A stretch of 64,000 nucleotides of DNA from Mycobacterium sp. 852013-50091_SCH5140682 (GCF_001665685.1 NZ_LZTB01000063.1:27185-91184); one strand, 5' to 3'. Positions 25,072 through 34,283 are shown, numbered from the stretch's first letter. Made by a program: numbers and translations. The notes: generated by a model from the letters alone, not told the origin.

Positions 25072-25907
25072 TCCGAGCTGGTGCCGCCGGAGAGCAGGGT
25101 TTCGACGCTGTCGGCGAAGGCGCCGGTTGTGAAGCACGTCGGCTCGGCGAACTCCTCCAGTGTCAGGGCATCGTTCCAGCCTGCGTCGGCGGCCGTGCGC
25201 AGCAGCGGCTTGGTCATCGCGACCGCGTGCGGCGGCAATGCCGCGACGCGCGAACACCATTCGTCGGCCACGGTGAGCAGTTGCTCGTGAGGGACGACCT
25301 CGTGGACCAGCCCGAGGCGCTGCGCCGTCTCGGCGTCGATGTGGTCGCCCCGCAGGTAATAGGCAAGCGCCCCCTGATACCCGAGCCGCCGCGTCAACGC
25401 CCAGCTGGTGCCCACTTCCGGGATCAGGCCGAGGCGGCCGAACGCGGGCACGATCACGGCCCGCTCGCTGGCGATCGCCAGATCACAGCTCAACGCCCAC
25501 GCCAGCCCGACCCCGGCCGCCGGGCCGTTGACGGCGGCCACGAAGATCGTGTCGGACCCGGCGATGAGTCGCGCGATGCCGCCGAATTCCCGGCGAATCC
25601 ACCGCCAGACATCCGCGGTGCCCTCGGCCTCGCTCTGACGCTGCACGGCCGTGCGCATCATCCGCAGGTCGCCACCCGCGCTGAAGCCCGGATCGGCGCC
25701 GGTCAGCACCACCGATCGAATGTCGTTGTCGGACACCAGATCTTCCAGCACTCGCCGGAGCTGCCGAACCAGCGGGGCAGACAGCACGTTGAGCCGGTCG
25801 GGCTCGTCCAAAGTGACCACCGCGCGGTCGTCGCGGCGCTCGACACGCACCCGCTGTGGCGCGTGCGGGGCGTCCCCGTCGGCGGTCATGTCCCGGTACA
25901 GACTCAT
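25068..25907 (-). CDS. Enoyl-CoA hydratase/isomerase family protein
   Basis: 279 residues from the ATG at 25907, preceded by AGGAGG; a longer in-frame extension overlapping the TetR gene is rejected. Crotonase features are the oxyanion-hole segments FSAGGDLRMM and NGPAAGVGLAWALSCDLAIA and the GLIPEVGTSWALTRRLG stretch. It acts on an unsaturated acyl-CoA in beta-oxidation. The start overlaps the stop of the TetR gene by four bases, indicating a regulator-enzyme operon. Confidence 0.88.
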   Translation of the reverse strand: MSLYRDMTADGDAPHAPQRVRVERRDDRAVVTLDEPDRLNVLSAPLVRQLRRVLEDLVSDNDIRSVVLTGADPGFSAGGDLRMMRTAVQRQSEAEGTADVWRWIRREFGGIARLIAGSDTIFVAAVNGPAAGVGLAWALSCDLAIASERAVIVPAFGRLGLIPEVGTSWALTRRLGYQGALAYYLRGDHIDAETAQRLGLVHEVVPHEQLLTVADEWCSRVAALPPHAVAMTKPLLRTAADAGWNDALTLEEFAEPTCFTTGAFADSVETLLSGGTSSD

Positions 25908-26503
25908 TGGGTATCCTCCTCGATCGGCTTGGCGCGCAACGCGGCCCACGCCGCATCGGCGAACGTCTCGATGATCCCGGCCTCGATCTCGGCTTCCTCG
26001 CCGGTGATCCAATAGCGGGCATACTCCTGGGCCGGCCCGAGCCACAACGCGGCGGTCACCCCCGGCTGCATGGCCACGAGCGCCCCGTACGTGTGGTGAG
26101 GGCGCCACCAGTCGCGGATCGCGGCGAAGAAGACCCGGTTGGCCTCCTGCAACTCGGCACTGTCCAGCCGGTCGCCCAGCAGCAGGCGCACCTCGCCACG
26201 GTGTGCGGCAACCCATTCCAGATGCTGCCGGACGCCCCCGCGGACACCCCCCTCGGCACTGTCCTGCTCCCGCAGCGCCTCAAGGAAGGCTGCCTGGTAT
26301 TCGGCCATCACCTGCGCGTACACCGCCGCGGCGAGCGCGGGTTTGTCCGGGAAGTGGTGGTAAAGAGCACCGACGCTGACCTGCGCCTCACGGCGTACCT
26401 CGTCGAGCGTCGGGCCGAGCGCGCCGTCGGCCGCGAACCGCCGCCGCGCCACCGCCAACAGCCGGCCACGCGCGTCCCGCCGTGCGGCGTCAGACCCGGC
26501 CAC
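25904..26503 (-). CDS. TetR-family transcriptional regulator
   Basis: 199 residues from the GTG at 26503. The DNA-binding helix-turn-helix (LLAVARRRFAADG, LDEVRREAQVSVGALYHHFPDKPAL) occupies the first 60 residues, followed by a variable helical ligand domain. It is translationally coupled to the enoyl-CoA hydratase downstream, so it probably controls its own operon in response to an acyl-CoA or fatty acid. Effector unknown. Confidence 0.88.
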   Translation of the reverse strand: MAGSDAARRDARGRLLAVARRRFAADGALGPTLDEVRREAQVSVGALYHHFPDKPALAAAVYAQVMAEYQAAFLEALREQDSAEGGVRGGVRQHLEWVAAHRGEVRLLLGDRLDSAELQEANRVFFAAIRDWWRPHHTYGALVAMQPGVTAALWLGPAQEYARYWITGEEAEIEAGIIETFADAAWAALRAKPIEEDTQ

Positions 26504-26564
26504 GAGGAAAACTCTACCAGAACCGAGAAATCCTCTGTCGCTACCGGCCGCAGCCGAACTGCTG

Positions 26565-28070
26565 CTATTGCGCCTGGTAGAGGATGCCGCGTCCGATCGC
26601 GTCGCGGACCTCGGGCAACGCGGCACGGGCCAGCGCGTCGGCGTCGACACCGTGATGCGCCGCGAGCAATTCGATGAGGGTGCCGAGCGGGACCTCACCG
26701 CGGCAGCCGGCCATCAGCGCCCGCAGCACCTCGTCGACGCCGATGATCGCGCCGGGGCCGCCCGGGCGGCGCACGGCCGCACCGAGCGACTGCCAGCCGT
26801 CGGGACCCGGTAGGAACTGCTCCTCCAGGAACACCGGCGCCGTCGAGAGGCGGGCGCCCAAGAGCGCATCGTCTCCGGTGCCGCGCAGATAGGCCCGACG
26901 AGCGAAGAACGCGTCGACTTCCGGACCCGTCACCAGCTCGTCAGCGCCGGTGATCTCCTCCAGAATCTGCTCGGGCGCCTCGTCGCCGTACGGCTTGCGC
27001 AGCGAGATCATGCCCATGCCGATGCCCGTAATGCCTTGCTCGGCAAACCAATCCAGCCACGGACCGCCCCGCTGCGCCGCCTGCTCCGGCGTCTCACCGG
27101 CATCGGACAGCCACAGCGACACGTAGCTGACGGGATCGGCCAGCTCACGCTGCACCACCCAGGCGTGCAGCCCGGTGTCGGCCAGCCAACCGCGGACCCA
27201 GTCGCGCCAATCATCGCCCAGCACAACCCAATTGGCCATGATGTGGGCTGTTCCACCCGGGTTCAGATGATCGGGGATCTGCTCAATAATGCTCTGGCAC
27301 AACGCATCTCCGGCGACCCCCGAGTCGCGGTAGATGTAATCGCGCGCACCGGAGCCCACCACGAACGGCGGATTGGAGACGATCAGGTCGAACCGCTCCC
27401 CTGCCACCGGCTCGAACAGGCTGCCTGCGCGCAGATCCCACGCCATGCCGTTGAGCCGGGCCGTGGCCGCCGCGAGTGCGAGCGCCCGGTCGTTGGTGTC
27501 GGTGGCCACGATCTGGGCACAATGCGCGTCGAGATGCAGCGCCTGGATGCCACATCCGGTGCCCAGGTCGAGCGCCCGGCCCACCGGCGTGCGAACGACG
27601 GCCCGGGCCAGCGACATGGACGCGGCGCCGATGCCGAGCACATGGTCGTGGCGCAACGGCCCGCTGCGCAGGGCCGCGTCCTGATCGGACACGACGTAGA
27701 ACTCGCGCACGCCGTCACTGTGCGGGCGGATGTCGAGCGCCGCGCGGACCATGCCGCCGGCTATCTCCACCACGCCGGCGGCGGCCAGGGTCGCCAACGG
27801 GGTCGACGGCAGGGCCGCCTGCGCCTGCTCGTGCGGCTCCTCGGCACCCAGCAGGAACAGCCGGATCAGCACCGCCAGCCGTTGCCGGCCTGCGGGGGCG
27901 GCGCGCGTCGCCCGCAGCACCGGCCACCACACGCCACGCCCGAGCGCCGCGTTGGCCTGCTCGCCCAGCAGTTCGGCGACCCCGTCGATGGTATAGCCGG
28001 CCTCGCGCAGGTCGGCGCCGATGGCGTCGACCACTGCGGGTTCGAGGGCGGGGTCGATCGACCCGGTCAA
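26565..28070 (-). CDS. HemK-like methyltransferase with extra N-terminal domain
   Basis: 501 residues from a TTG start that overlaps the upstream SRAP stop as TTGA. Residues ~165-300 form a SAM methyltransferase with DLGTGCG at 168-174 and the N-methyltransferase motif SNPPFV at 232-237, as in HemK/PrmC and RsmC-type enzymes that methylate glutamine or nucleic-acid bases. The first ~130 residues are a helical domain seen in actinobacterial members. Coupling with the SRAP protein is conserved in this block and might mean a link to DNA damage or modification, but the target is unknown. Confidence 0.83.
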   Translation of the reverse strand: MTGSIDPALEPAVVDAIGADLREAGYTIDGVAELLGEQANAALGRGVWWPVLRATRAAPAGRQRLAVLIRLFLLGAEEPHEQAQAALPSTPLATLAAAGVVEIAGGMVRAALDIRPHSDGVREFYVVSDQDAALRSGPLRHDHVLGIGAASMSLARAVVRTPVGRALDLGTGCGIQALHLDAHCAQIVATDTNDRALALAAATARLNGMAWDLRAGSLFEPVAGERFDLIVSNPPFVVGSGARDYIYRDSGVAGDALCQSIIEQIPDHLNPGGTAHIMANWVVLGDDWRDWVRGWLADTGLHAWVVQRELADPVSYVSLWLSDAGETPEQAAQRGGPWLDWFAEQGITGIGMGMISLRKPYGDEAPEQILEEITGADELVTGPEVDAFFARRAYLRGTGDDALLGARLSTAPVFLEEQFLPGPDGWQSLGAAVRRPGGPGAIIGVDEVLRALMAGCRGEVPLGTLIELLAAHHGVDADALARAALPEVRDAIGRGILYQAQ

Positions 28071-28864
28071 AACAGGCCCGCCTCTTCAGGTTCCGGCTTG
28101 GCGGGCTCGATGAGCTCGGGGCCGTTGTTGCGCACGCTGTTGACCAGCCGCGACACCTCTCGGATGGCGATCCGGTCCAGGTCGCCATGGCCGCGCAGCA
28201 GGCCCTCGTCGATCGGGGCGTCCGGGTCCAGCCAGCGGTCCCAATCCGATTCGCTGATGGACAGCGGCATCCGGTCGTGGATCTCGGCCAGCGGCCCGGC
28301 GGCGTCGGTGGTGATGATCGTGCAGCTCAGCAGCGGCGGGGCATCCTTGGGGGCGCCGTGCGGGCGCCACGTCGTCCACAGGCCTGCCATGAACAACGGC
28401 TCGCCGTCGGCTCCGTACATGTAGAACGGCGTCTTGCTCGCCCTTTTGCCTGCCTCGGCGGCGTTGGGCCGCCACTCGTACCAGCCGTCCATCGGGATCA
28501 GGCAGCGCTTGTTCTTCGCCGAATTACGGAACGCCGGTGAGCTGGTCACCTTGTCGGCGCGGGCATTGATCAGCAGCGGTCCCTTGTTGTCCGGGCCACC
28601 GTCCTCGGCCGTCTTGACCCACGGCGGGATCAACCCCCAGCGCATGGACCGCACCCGGCGCGTCGACTCGTCGTCGGGCTCGGTGTGCCGCTTGACCACG
28701 CTGCTGATGGTCGTCGTCGGCGCCACGTTGTAGTTGGGACCCGCCAGATCCTTGTCACCCGATGTGTTCGCCGCTGTTGCTGCGGTTGCTGCAGTTTCAT
28801 CGAGGGCCTGGATTTTCTGCGCCAACAGCGCGGGATCGGTGGTCACCGCGAAACGTCCACACAT
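28067..28864 (-). CDS. SRAP (HMCES/YedK-like) DNA-protein crosslink repair protein
   Basis: 265 residues starting MCGRF; the ATG at 28864 is fixed because Cys2, exposed after Met removal, is the catalytic residue of the family. Other conserved residues are visible: PNYNVAP, the GWYEW glutamate and the EIHDRMP histidine. SRAP proteins form a thiazolidine crosslink with abasic sites in single-stranded DNA and shield them during replication. The M. tuberculosis counterpart is Rv3226c, divergent from aroA exactly as here. Confidence 0.93.
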   Translation of the reverse strand: MCGRFAVTTDPALLAQKIQALDETAATAATAANTSGDKDLAGPNYNVAPTTTISSVVKRHTEPDDESTRRVRSMRWGLIPPWVKTAEDGGPDNKGPLLINARADKVTSSPAFRNSAKNKRCLIPMDGWYEWRPNAAEAGKRASKTPFYMYGADGEPLFMAGLWTTWRPHGAPKDAPPLLSCTIITTDAAGPLAEIHDRMPLSISESDWDRWLDPDAPIDEGLLRGHGDLDRIAIREVSRLVNSVRNNGPELIEPAKPEPEEAGLF

Positions 28865-28908
28865 GGTGCCCATGGTTCCAGAACTGGCGGACAAGGCAGG
28901 ATGTAGCT

Positions 28909-30237
28909 GTGCAAACACGCGGACGCGAGGAGCAGAAGGCGTACTGGCCTGCCCCCGCGACGACGAGCCCGGTCGACGCCACGGTGACGGTCCCCGGCTC
29001 CAAGTCGCTGACCAACCGGGCGCTGGTGCTGGCCGCACTGGCCACCGCGCAGGGCCCGTCGACCATCGCCGGCGCGCTGCGCAGCCGCGACACCGATCTC
29101 ATGATCGAAGCCATCCGCTCACTCGGCGTCACCGTCGACGACAGCGCGGGCGACGGCACCAGCCTCACCGTCAGCGGGCGCATCTCTCCTGCCGACAACG
29201 CCCACGTCGACTGCGGCCTGGCAGGCACCGTGTTGCGGTTCGTCCCTCCCGTGGCGGCCGTGAGCACCGCGAGCGTGACCTTTGACGGCGACGAGCAGGC
29301 CCGCGCCCGCCCGATCTCGCCGCTGCTCCAAGGACTCCGCGGCTTGGGTGTCCATATCGACGGCGACAGCCTGCCGTTCGTGGTCCGCGGCCGGGGCGCG
29401 GTGACCGGGGGCACGGTCCGCATCGACGCGTCCGGCTCATCGCAGTTCGTATCCGGCCTGCTGCTCTCGGGTGCGGCGTTCACCGATGGCCTCACCATCG
29501 TGCACACGGGCACATCGGTGCCATCGGCACCGCATGTCACCATGACGGTGACGATGCTGCGCGATGCCGGCGTCAAGGTGGACGACAGCGTGGGCAACCA
29601 GTGGCGGGTCGAGCCCGGCCCGGTGGCGCCCCGCGCCTGGAACATCGAACCCGATCTGTCCAATGCCACCCCGTTCCTGGCGGCCGCGCTGGTCACCGGC
29701 GGCACGGTCCGCATCGCCGGTTGGCCGCAGGCCAGCATCCAGCCGGCCGAAACCATCCTTGCCCTGCTCGCGAAGGTGGATGCTACTGTGCGCCAAGGCG
29801 ATTCAGGCCTGGAAGTCACCGGCGCCGAAAGCTACGGCGGGTTCGAGGCCGATCTGCACGACGTCGGTGAACTGGCGCCCACGGTGGCCGCGCTGGCCGC
29901 ACTGGCCACCGAGGGGTCGGTCTCGCGGCTGAGCGGCATCGCCCACCTGCGCGGCCACGAAACCGACCGGCTCGCCGCACTGAGCACCGAGATCAACGGG
30001 CTGGGCGGTGAGTGCACCGAGACCGAGGACGGCCTGCTCATCACTGCGCGCCAGCTGCACGGCGGGGTGTGGCGGTCCTATGCCGATCACCGGATGGCGA
30101 CCGCGGGCGCGATCATCGGGTTGAGGGTGCCGGGCGTGGAGGTGGAGAACATCGAGACCACCGCGAAGACCCTGCCGGACTTCCCGGGGATGTGGGCCGC
30201 CATGTTGGCGGGTTCACGGGGGGAACAACAGATTTGA
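28909..30237 (+). CDS. aroA: 5-enolpyruvylshikimate-3-phosphate synthase
   Basis: 442 residues from the GTG at 28909, 44 bases from the divergent SRAP start. Family signatures include VPGSKSLTNRALVLAALA, the LAGTVLRF and DGDEQARARP stretches, ASGSSQFVSGLLL and the C-terminal YADHRMATAGAI. The enzyme joins phosphoenolpyruvate to shikimate-3-phosphate in aromatic amino-acid synthesis. It overlaps rsgA by four bases. Confidence 0.95.
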   Translation: MQTRGREEQKAYWPAPATTSPVDATVTVPGSKSLTNRALVLAALATAQGPSTIAGALRSRDTDLMIEAIRSLGVTVDDSAGDGTSLTVSGRISPADNAHVDCGLAGTVLRFVPPVAAVSTASVTFDGDEQARARPISPLLQGLRGLGVHIDGDSLPFVVRGRGAVTGGTVRIDASGSSQFVSGLLLSGAAFTDGLTIVHTGTSVPSAPHVTMTVTMLRDAGVKVDDSVGNQWRVEPGPVAPRAWNIEPDLSNATPFLAAALVTGGTVRIAGWPQASIQPAETILALLAKVDATVRQGDSGLEVTGAESYGGFEADLHDVGELAPTVAALAALATEGSVSRLSGIAHLRGHETDRLAALSTEINGLGGECTETEDGLLITARQLHGGVWRSYADHRMATAGAIIGLRVPGVEVENIETTAKTLPDFPGMWAAMLAGSRGEQQI

Positions 30238-31229
30238 GCCCGCGGGGCGGCAATTTTCGGGATTACGACGAATCCGACGTGCGCATCAGGCCGGGTCGGG
30301 GTACCCGCCCGCGCACCAAGACCCGCCCCGAACATGCCGACGCCCGCTCGGCGATGGTGGTCACCGTCGACCGCGGCAGGTGGGGCTGTGCGTTGGGCCG
30401 GGACCCGGATCACATCGTCACCGCCATGCGGGCGCGCGAACTGGGCCGCACGCCGATCGTCGTCGGCGACGACGTCGACGTCGTCGGCGACCTGTCCGGC
30501 CGCCCTGACACCCTCGCGCGCATCGTGCGCCGCGGCGAGCGGCGAACGGTGTTGCGCCGCACGGCCGACGACACAGATCCCACCGAGCGGGTGGTGGTCG
30601 CCAACGCCGATCAACTGCTCATCGTGGTGGCGCTCGCCGACCCGCCGCCGCGCACCGGCTTCGTCGAGCGCTCACTCATCGCGGCCTACGCCGGCGGGCT
30701 CAAACCGATTCTGTGCCTGACCAAGTCGGACCTCGCGCCGCCGGAACCGTTCGCCGCCCAGTTCGCCGACCTGGATCTGACCATCGTGAATGCCGGACGC
30801 GACGATCCGCTCGACGCGGTCGCTCCCCTGCTCGGTGATCAGGTGACGGTATTCCTCGGCCATTCCGGGGTGGGCAAGTCCACGTTGGTCAATCGCCTTG
30901 TGCCCGAGGCAGATCGCGCGACCGGCGAGGTGTCGGGTGTCGGCAAGGGAAAGCACACGTCGACCCAGTCCGTGGCGTTGCCGCTGGACGGGGAGGGCTG
31001 GGTGATCGACACCCCGGGGATCCGTTCGTTCGGGCTCGCCCACATCGAACCCGACGATGTGCTGCTCGCATTCTCCGACCTGGCCGAGACCATCGCCGAC
31101 TGTCCGCGCGGCTGCGGGCACATGGGGCCGCCCGCGGATCCCGAATGCGCGCTGGATCAGCTGTCCGGGCCGGCCGCGAACCGCGTCGCCGCGGCCCGCC
31201 GCCTGCTGGCTGTGCTGAAAGAAACCTGA
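30234..31229 (+). CDS. rsgA: Ribosome small subunit-dependent GTPase A
   Basis: 331 residues from a TTG start overlapping the aroA stop as TTGA; a long upstream extension inside aroA is not credible. Circularly permuted GTPase motifs are clear: G4 TKSD, then G1 GHSGVGKST and G3 DTPG. The C-terminal zinc knuckle is seen in DCPRGCGHMG with a following PEC. RsgA checks late 30S subunit assembly. The aroA-rsgA pair corresponds to Rv3227-Rv3228. Confidence 0.93.
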   Translation: MSPRGGNFRDYDESDVRIRPGRGTRPRTKTRPEHADARSAMVVTVDRGRWGCALGRDPDHIVTAMRARELGRTPIVVGDDVDVVGDLSGRPDTLARIVRRGERRTVLRRTADDTDPTERVVVANADQLLIVVALADPPPRTGFVERSLIAAYAGGLKPILCLTKSDLAPPEPFAAQFADLDLTIVNAGRDDPLDAVAPLLGDQVTVFLGHSGVGKSTLVNRLVPEADRATGEVSGVGKGKHTSTQSVALPLDGEGWVIDTPGIRSFGLAHIEPDDVLLAFSDLAETIADCPRGCGHMGPPADPECALDQLSGPAANRVAAARRLLAVLKET

Positions 31230-31271
31230 ATATCGGCTCCCGGCGGCTCGACGGAAACCCTCAGCTGCCGA

Positions 31272-31694
31272 TCAGTGCTTCTTGGTGGTGTCCTCAGCCG
31301 CCTGCGCCTGGTCCTGCGCCGCCTGCTGTTGCGCCGCCTGAATCGCGGCCCGCCCTTCGGGACTGGCCGCGGAGTTACCGGGCTGGGTCGCCGTGGCCAC
31401 GCTGGCGCTGCAGTTCAGGTTGAGCAGCACGGTGTCGGTGACCGGCGCGAAGCTGTCGCCCTTGATCCACGGCGCCTTTTCCGAGCTCGTCACCACGCAC
31501 TTGTCGTCGGGCTGCGTGTCCCCGGAGCGGGTGGCGATGACCCCCTTCATCCCGGCGTCGGACAGTGCCGACTGCGCATCGGCGTAGGTCTTGCCCGCGT
31601 AGTCATCCGCTGATGCCACGCCGGTCGCCAGGATTCCCACCGGAATGACCGACGTACCGATTGCTATGGCAGCCATACCAACCAGCTTCTTCAT
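31272..31694 (-). CDS. Small secreted PASTA-like protein
   Basis: 140 residues with a good signal peptide (MKKLVGMAAIAIGTSVIPVG, cleavage after VASA). The mature part begins YAGKTYADAQSALSDAGMKG, a pattern like one PASTA-type unit found in several short mycobacterial exported proteins, and contains two cysteines likely to pair (KCVV and LNCS). The C-terminus is Ala/Gln-rich (AAQQQAAQDQAQAAED) and may be unstructured. AGGAGG precedes the ATG. Function unknown. Confidence 0.75.
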   Translation of the reverse strand: MKKLVGMAAIAIGTSVIPVGILATGVASADDYAGKTYADAQSALSDAGMKGVIATRSGDTQPDDKCVVTSSEKAPWIKGDSFAPVTDTVLLNLNCSASVATATQPGNSAASPEGRAAIQAAQQQAAQDQAQAAEDTTKKH

Positions 31695-31918
31695 TCCGTC
31701 CTCCTAGCCGTTTCACAGTGAGGGCATGAGGTTATGTGGGGTAGCTGTCAAGACTCTGGGAATACGTCGCACAGTTGCTTGGAATCCTCACAGCATGGAC
31801 CCCTTCGTCCGTACGTTCGCGTGATTATCCACATACCAGCAGCTAGCCACGTTGACCACATACAAACTGGACGATAAAGTTCACTTTGTTGAGCTCGCCA
31901 AAAAGACAGGACATCGAG

Positions 31919-32206
31919 ATGACCACAGGCCGATTCTCCCGCCGACTCGCCGCAACCGCAGGCCTGGCAGCCCTGGTCACCCTTGGTGGCCTCACTGCCT
32001 GCAGCACGTCAGGCGAAAAGGCTCCGAGTACGCCGACCACCACGACCACTACGACGACAACCACCACGACGCCGGCTCCGGCCCCCACGGCACCGACCGT
32101 GGAGCCCACCGAGAAGAGCATCAACCCCGGCGGCGGGAACCTCTTCACCCCGACTGTGAAGGCGCCGCCCGCACCGACGGCCGAGCCCGGCACTCATAAC
32201 CGCTAA
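31919..32206 (+). CDS. Threonine-rich small lipoprotein
   Basis: 95 residues from the ATG at 31919 (the longer frame starting at 31886 would mask the signal sequence). A twin-arginine-like FSRRLAATAG start leads to a lipobox LGGLTAC, so the mature protein would be anchored by Cys27. After the anchor comes an uninterrupted run of 12 threonines and then a Pro/Ala/Thr-rich stalk. Such stalks are often O-mannosylated in mycobacteria. No domain remains beyond the tether. The 224 bases upstream, shared with the divergent secreted-protein gene, contain an AT-rich stretch but no motif I can name. Confidence 0.7.
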   Translation: MTTGRFSRRLAATAGLAALVTLGGLTACSTSGEKAPSTPTTTTTTTTTTTTPAPAPTAPTVEPTEKSINPGGGNLFTPTVKAPPAPTAEPGTHNR

Positions 32207-32844
32207 TTCGTCTGCGCTGCAGTCTGATACGACTTGATGTGGGCGATGGCGAGGTTCAGCGCCGACTGCATCAGGCGTGGGTCGTGCGCGGTCTGCGACA
32301 GCAGGTAGCCACCCTCGACAGCGGCGAGCAAGCCGGTGGCCAAGTCCTTCGTGTCGATGTCGGCGCGCAGGACACCGGTGTCGCGGATGCGACCCAGCGC
32401 GTCGGCAATCAGATCACGCCACTGGGCGAAGTGTTGCGCCAGGGCCACCCGTGCGCGGTCGTCGCTGTCGGAGAGTTCGGCGGCCAGCGACCCCAGTTCG
32501 CAGCCCCACAGGCCGCGGCGCAGCGTGCAACGTTGGACCATGGCGTCCCGCCACAGGTCGAGCCCTCGCAGCGTGTCGACCTTCTCCAACCGCGGCCGCT
32601 GCCACGACAGCACCTCACCGGCCTGCAGCGTGATGACCTCGTACACCAGCTCCGACTTGTCTTCGAAATGCTGGTAGAACTGCGATTTGCTGGCCGCGCT
32701 TGCGGCAAGCACCTCATCGATGGTGGTCGCCGCAACGCCTTTGACGTACATCAACTCCGCAGCCGCCGCCACGATCCGGCCGCGGGTGGCGGCCCCGCGG
32801 GGCGTCAACCGCCGGCGCATCACCGGCTGCTGTTCGGACACCAC
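32203..32844 (-). CDS. TetR-family transcriptional regulator near desA3
   Basis: 213 residues (GTG at 32844; ATG at 32820 is an alternative). The N-terminal helix-turn-helix is typical (RIVAAAAELMYVKGVAATTIDEVLAASAASKSQFYQHF in part), followed by a helical domain like the YcdC/TetR_C_33 type. It lies downstream of desA3 behind a strong hairpin, so it has its own promoter; that promoter carries a GGAC-N6-GTCC dyad overlapping a TACGGT half-site near 32858-32871. It is a candidate regulator of desA3 and its reductase, whose operators share TACGGT halves. Confidence 0.87.
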   Translation of the reverse strand: MVSEQQPVMRRRLTPRGAATRGRIVAAAAELMYVKGVAATTIDEVLAASAASKSQFYQHFEDKSELVYEVITLQAGEVLSWQRPRLEKVDTLRGLDLWRDAMVQRCTLRRGLWGCELGSLAAELSDSDDRARVALAQHFAQWRDLIADALGRIRDTGVLRADIDTKDLATGLLAAVEGGYLLSQTAHDPRLMQSALNLAIAHIKSYQTAAQTN

Positions 32845-32890
32845 CCCACTGTAAACCGGACACTACGGTCCATTTCACCCCGAAACGACA

Positions 32891-32937
32891 ACTGCGGTGA
32901 GATCGGCGGTCCGGATGGACCGCGATCTCACCGCAGT
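32891..32937. terminator. Long GC-rich hairpin after desA3
   Basis: ACTGCGGTGAGATC...GCGGTCC pairs with GGACCGC...GATCTCACCGCAGT around a GGAT loop, giving a stem of about 21 base pairs with one bulged G. It starts 14 bases after the desA3 stop (reading the minus strand) and has no T-run, as is common for mycobacterial terminators. It would separate desA3 from the TetR gene. Confidence 0.65.
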
Positions 32938-32950
32938 GTCGACGTGTCAG

Positions 32951-34234
32951 CTACGCGGCGTGCTTCACGGCACGCTTGGCCGCCCGGCGCTCACGACGCC
33001 ACTCACGTGCCGTCTCGAACGCGGTCTTGAGGCCGCGGCGACGCCCGGTGACGGGATCGGTCTGGCCGAATCCGCCTTCTACGGCGTCGAGCTCCACGAA
33101 CATCCGCTCGCTGTGGGTCTCCGGCGCATCGTCGGCGGTGTCCCGCAGGAACCGGTCCGGCAGCGACAGCTTGGCGATGGTGCGCCATGACTTCGCGTAT
33201 TGCACCAGGAACGACCCCGTGGTGTAGGGCAGGTCGTACTTGTCGCACAGCGCCCGGACCCGGATGGAGATCTCGTAGAGCCGGTTGCTCGGCAGATCCG
33301 GATACAGGTGATGCTCGATCTGGTGGCACAGGTTGCCGCTCATGAACCGCAGCACCGGGCCGTTCTCGAAGTTGGCGCTGCCCAGCATCTGCCGCAGGTA
33401 CCACTGGCCGCGGCTCTCACCGACCATGTCGGTCTTGGTGAACTTCTCCGCGCCGTCGGGGAAGTGGCCGCAGAAGATCACGGCGTTGGCCCACACGTTG
33501 CGGATGATGTTGGCCACGGCGTTGGCCTTCAGGGTCGACTTGTACGTCGCACCGGGTGACAGTGCCGTCAGCGCGGGCCAGACGACGTAGTCCTTGGCCA
33601 CCTGATGGCCGGCCTTGATGCCGAATTCCTTGACCCTGATCAACGTGGCGTTGCGGTCGTCGCGACCCTTGAAGATCTTGCCGAGCTCCAGGTGCTGCAG
33701 CCCCACGCCCCATTCGAACAACGTGCACAGCATGGTGTTGTAGAACAGGTTGAGCAGGTTCATCGGCTTCCAGCGCTGATCGCGGGTCACCCGGATCAGG
33801 CCGTAGCCCACATCGTCGTCCATGCCGAGGATGTTGGTGTACTTGTGGTGCATGAAGTTGTGGGTGAACCGCCAGTGCTTGGACGCCCCGCTCATGTCCC
33901 ACTCCCATGTCGAGGAGTGAATCTCGGGGTCGTTCATCCAGTCCCACTGGCCGTGCATGACGTTGTGGCCGATCTCCATGTTCTCGATGATCTTGGCCAC
34001 GCCCAAAGTCGCGGTGCCCGCCCACCAGGCCGAGCGGCGCGAGCTCGCCGCCAGCATCAGCCGGCCCGACACCTCGAGGGCGCGCTGGGCGGCGATGGTG
34101 CGGCGGATATAGCGCGCATCGCGCTCGCCACGGGAGTCTTCGATGTCCTGACGGATCGCATCGAGCTCGATGCCCAGGTTCTCGATATCGGCATCGGTGA
34201 GATGCGCGAACGCGGGAACGTCGGTGATAGCCAT
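32951..34234 (-). CDS. desA3: Membrane fatty-acyl (stearoyl-CoA delta-9) desaturase
   Basis: 427 residues. The three histidine boxes of membrane desaturases are intact: GHNVMH (89-94), HNFMHH (125-130) and HQIEHH (304-309), which bind the di-iron centre. It introduces the delta-9 double bond into stearoyl-CoA to give oleate for membrane lipids and triacylglycerol. Electrons come from the ferredoxin reductase encoded next upstream. The C-terminus is basic (EWRRERRAAKRAVKHAA). A double TACGGT-type operator lies 23-49 bases before the start. Counterpart: Rv3229c. Confidence 0.93.
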   Translation of the reverse strand: MAITDVPAFAHLTDADIENLGIELDAIRQDIEDSRGERDARYIRRTIAAQRALEVSGRLMLAASSRRSAWWAGTATLGVAKIIENMEIGHNVMHGQWDWMNDPEIHSSTWEWDMSGASKHWRFTHNFMHHKYTNILGMDDDVGYGLIRVTRDQRWKPMNLLNLFYNTMLCTLFEWGVGLQHLELGKIFKGRDDRNATLIRVKEFGIKAGHQVAKDYVVWPALTALSPGATYKSTLKANAVANIIRNVWANAVIFCGHFPDGAEKFTKTDMVGESRGQWYLRQMLGSANFENGPVLRFMSGNLCHQIEHHLYPDLPSNRLYEISIRVRALCDKYDLPYTTGSFLVQYAKSWRTIAKLSLPDRFLRDTADDAPETHSERMFVELDAVEGGFGQTDPVTGRRRGLKTAFETAREWRRERRAAKRAVKHAA

Positions 34235-34256
34235 CGTCAGCCTCCTCTCTCTTACC

Positions 34257-34283
34257 TACGGTAGCGTAACCTACGATGCCGTA
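34257..34283. promoter_or_regulatory. Double operator of desA3 (two 12-bp dyads)
   Basis: TACGGTAGCGTA at 34257-34268 and TACGATGCCGTA at 34272-34283, 15 bp centre to centre. The second is embedded in a larger perfect dyad, GTAACCTACG (34266-34275) and CGTAGGTTAC (34280-34289). The same 27-bp arrangement occurs before the reductase at 35459-35485 with 24 of 27 positions identical. Position just upstream of the start fits a repressor site. Confidence 0.75.

Noticed and set aside
31230..31271. Terminator between rsgA and the secreted protein gene
   Set aside because: Only a five-base ATCGG/CCGAT pairing with a long loop; too weak to call.
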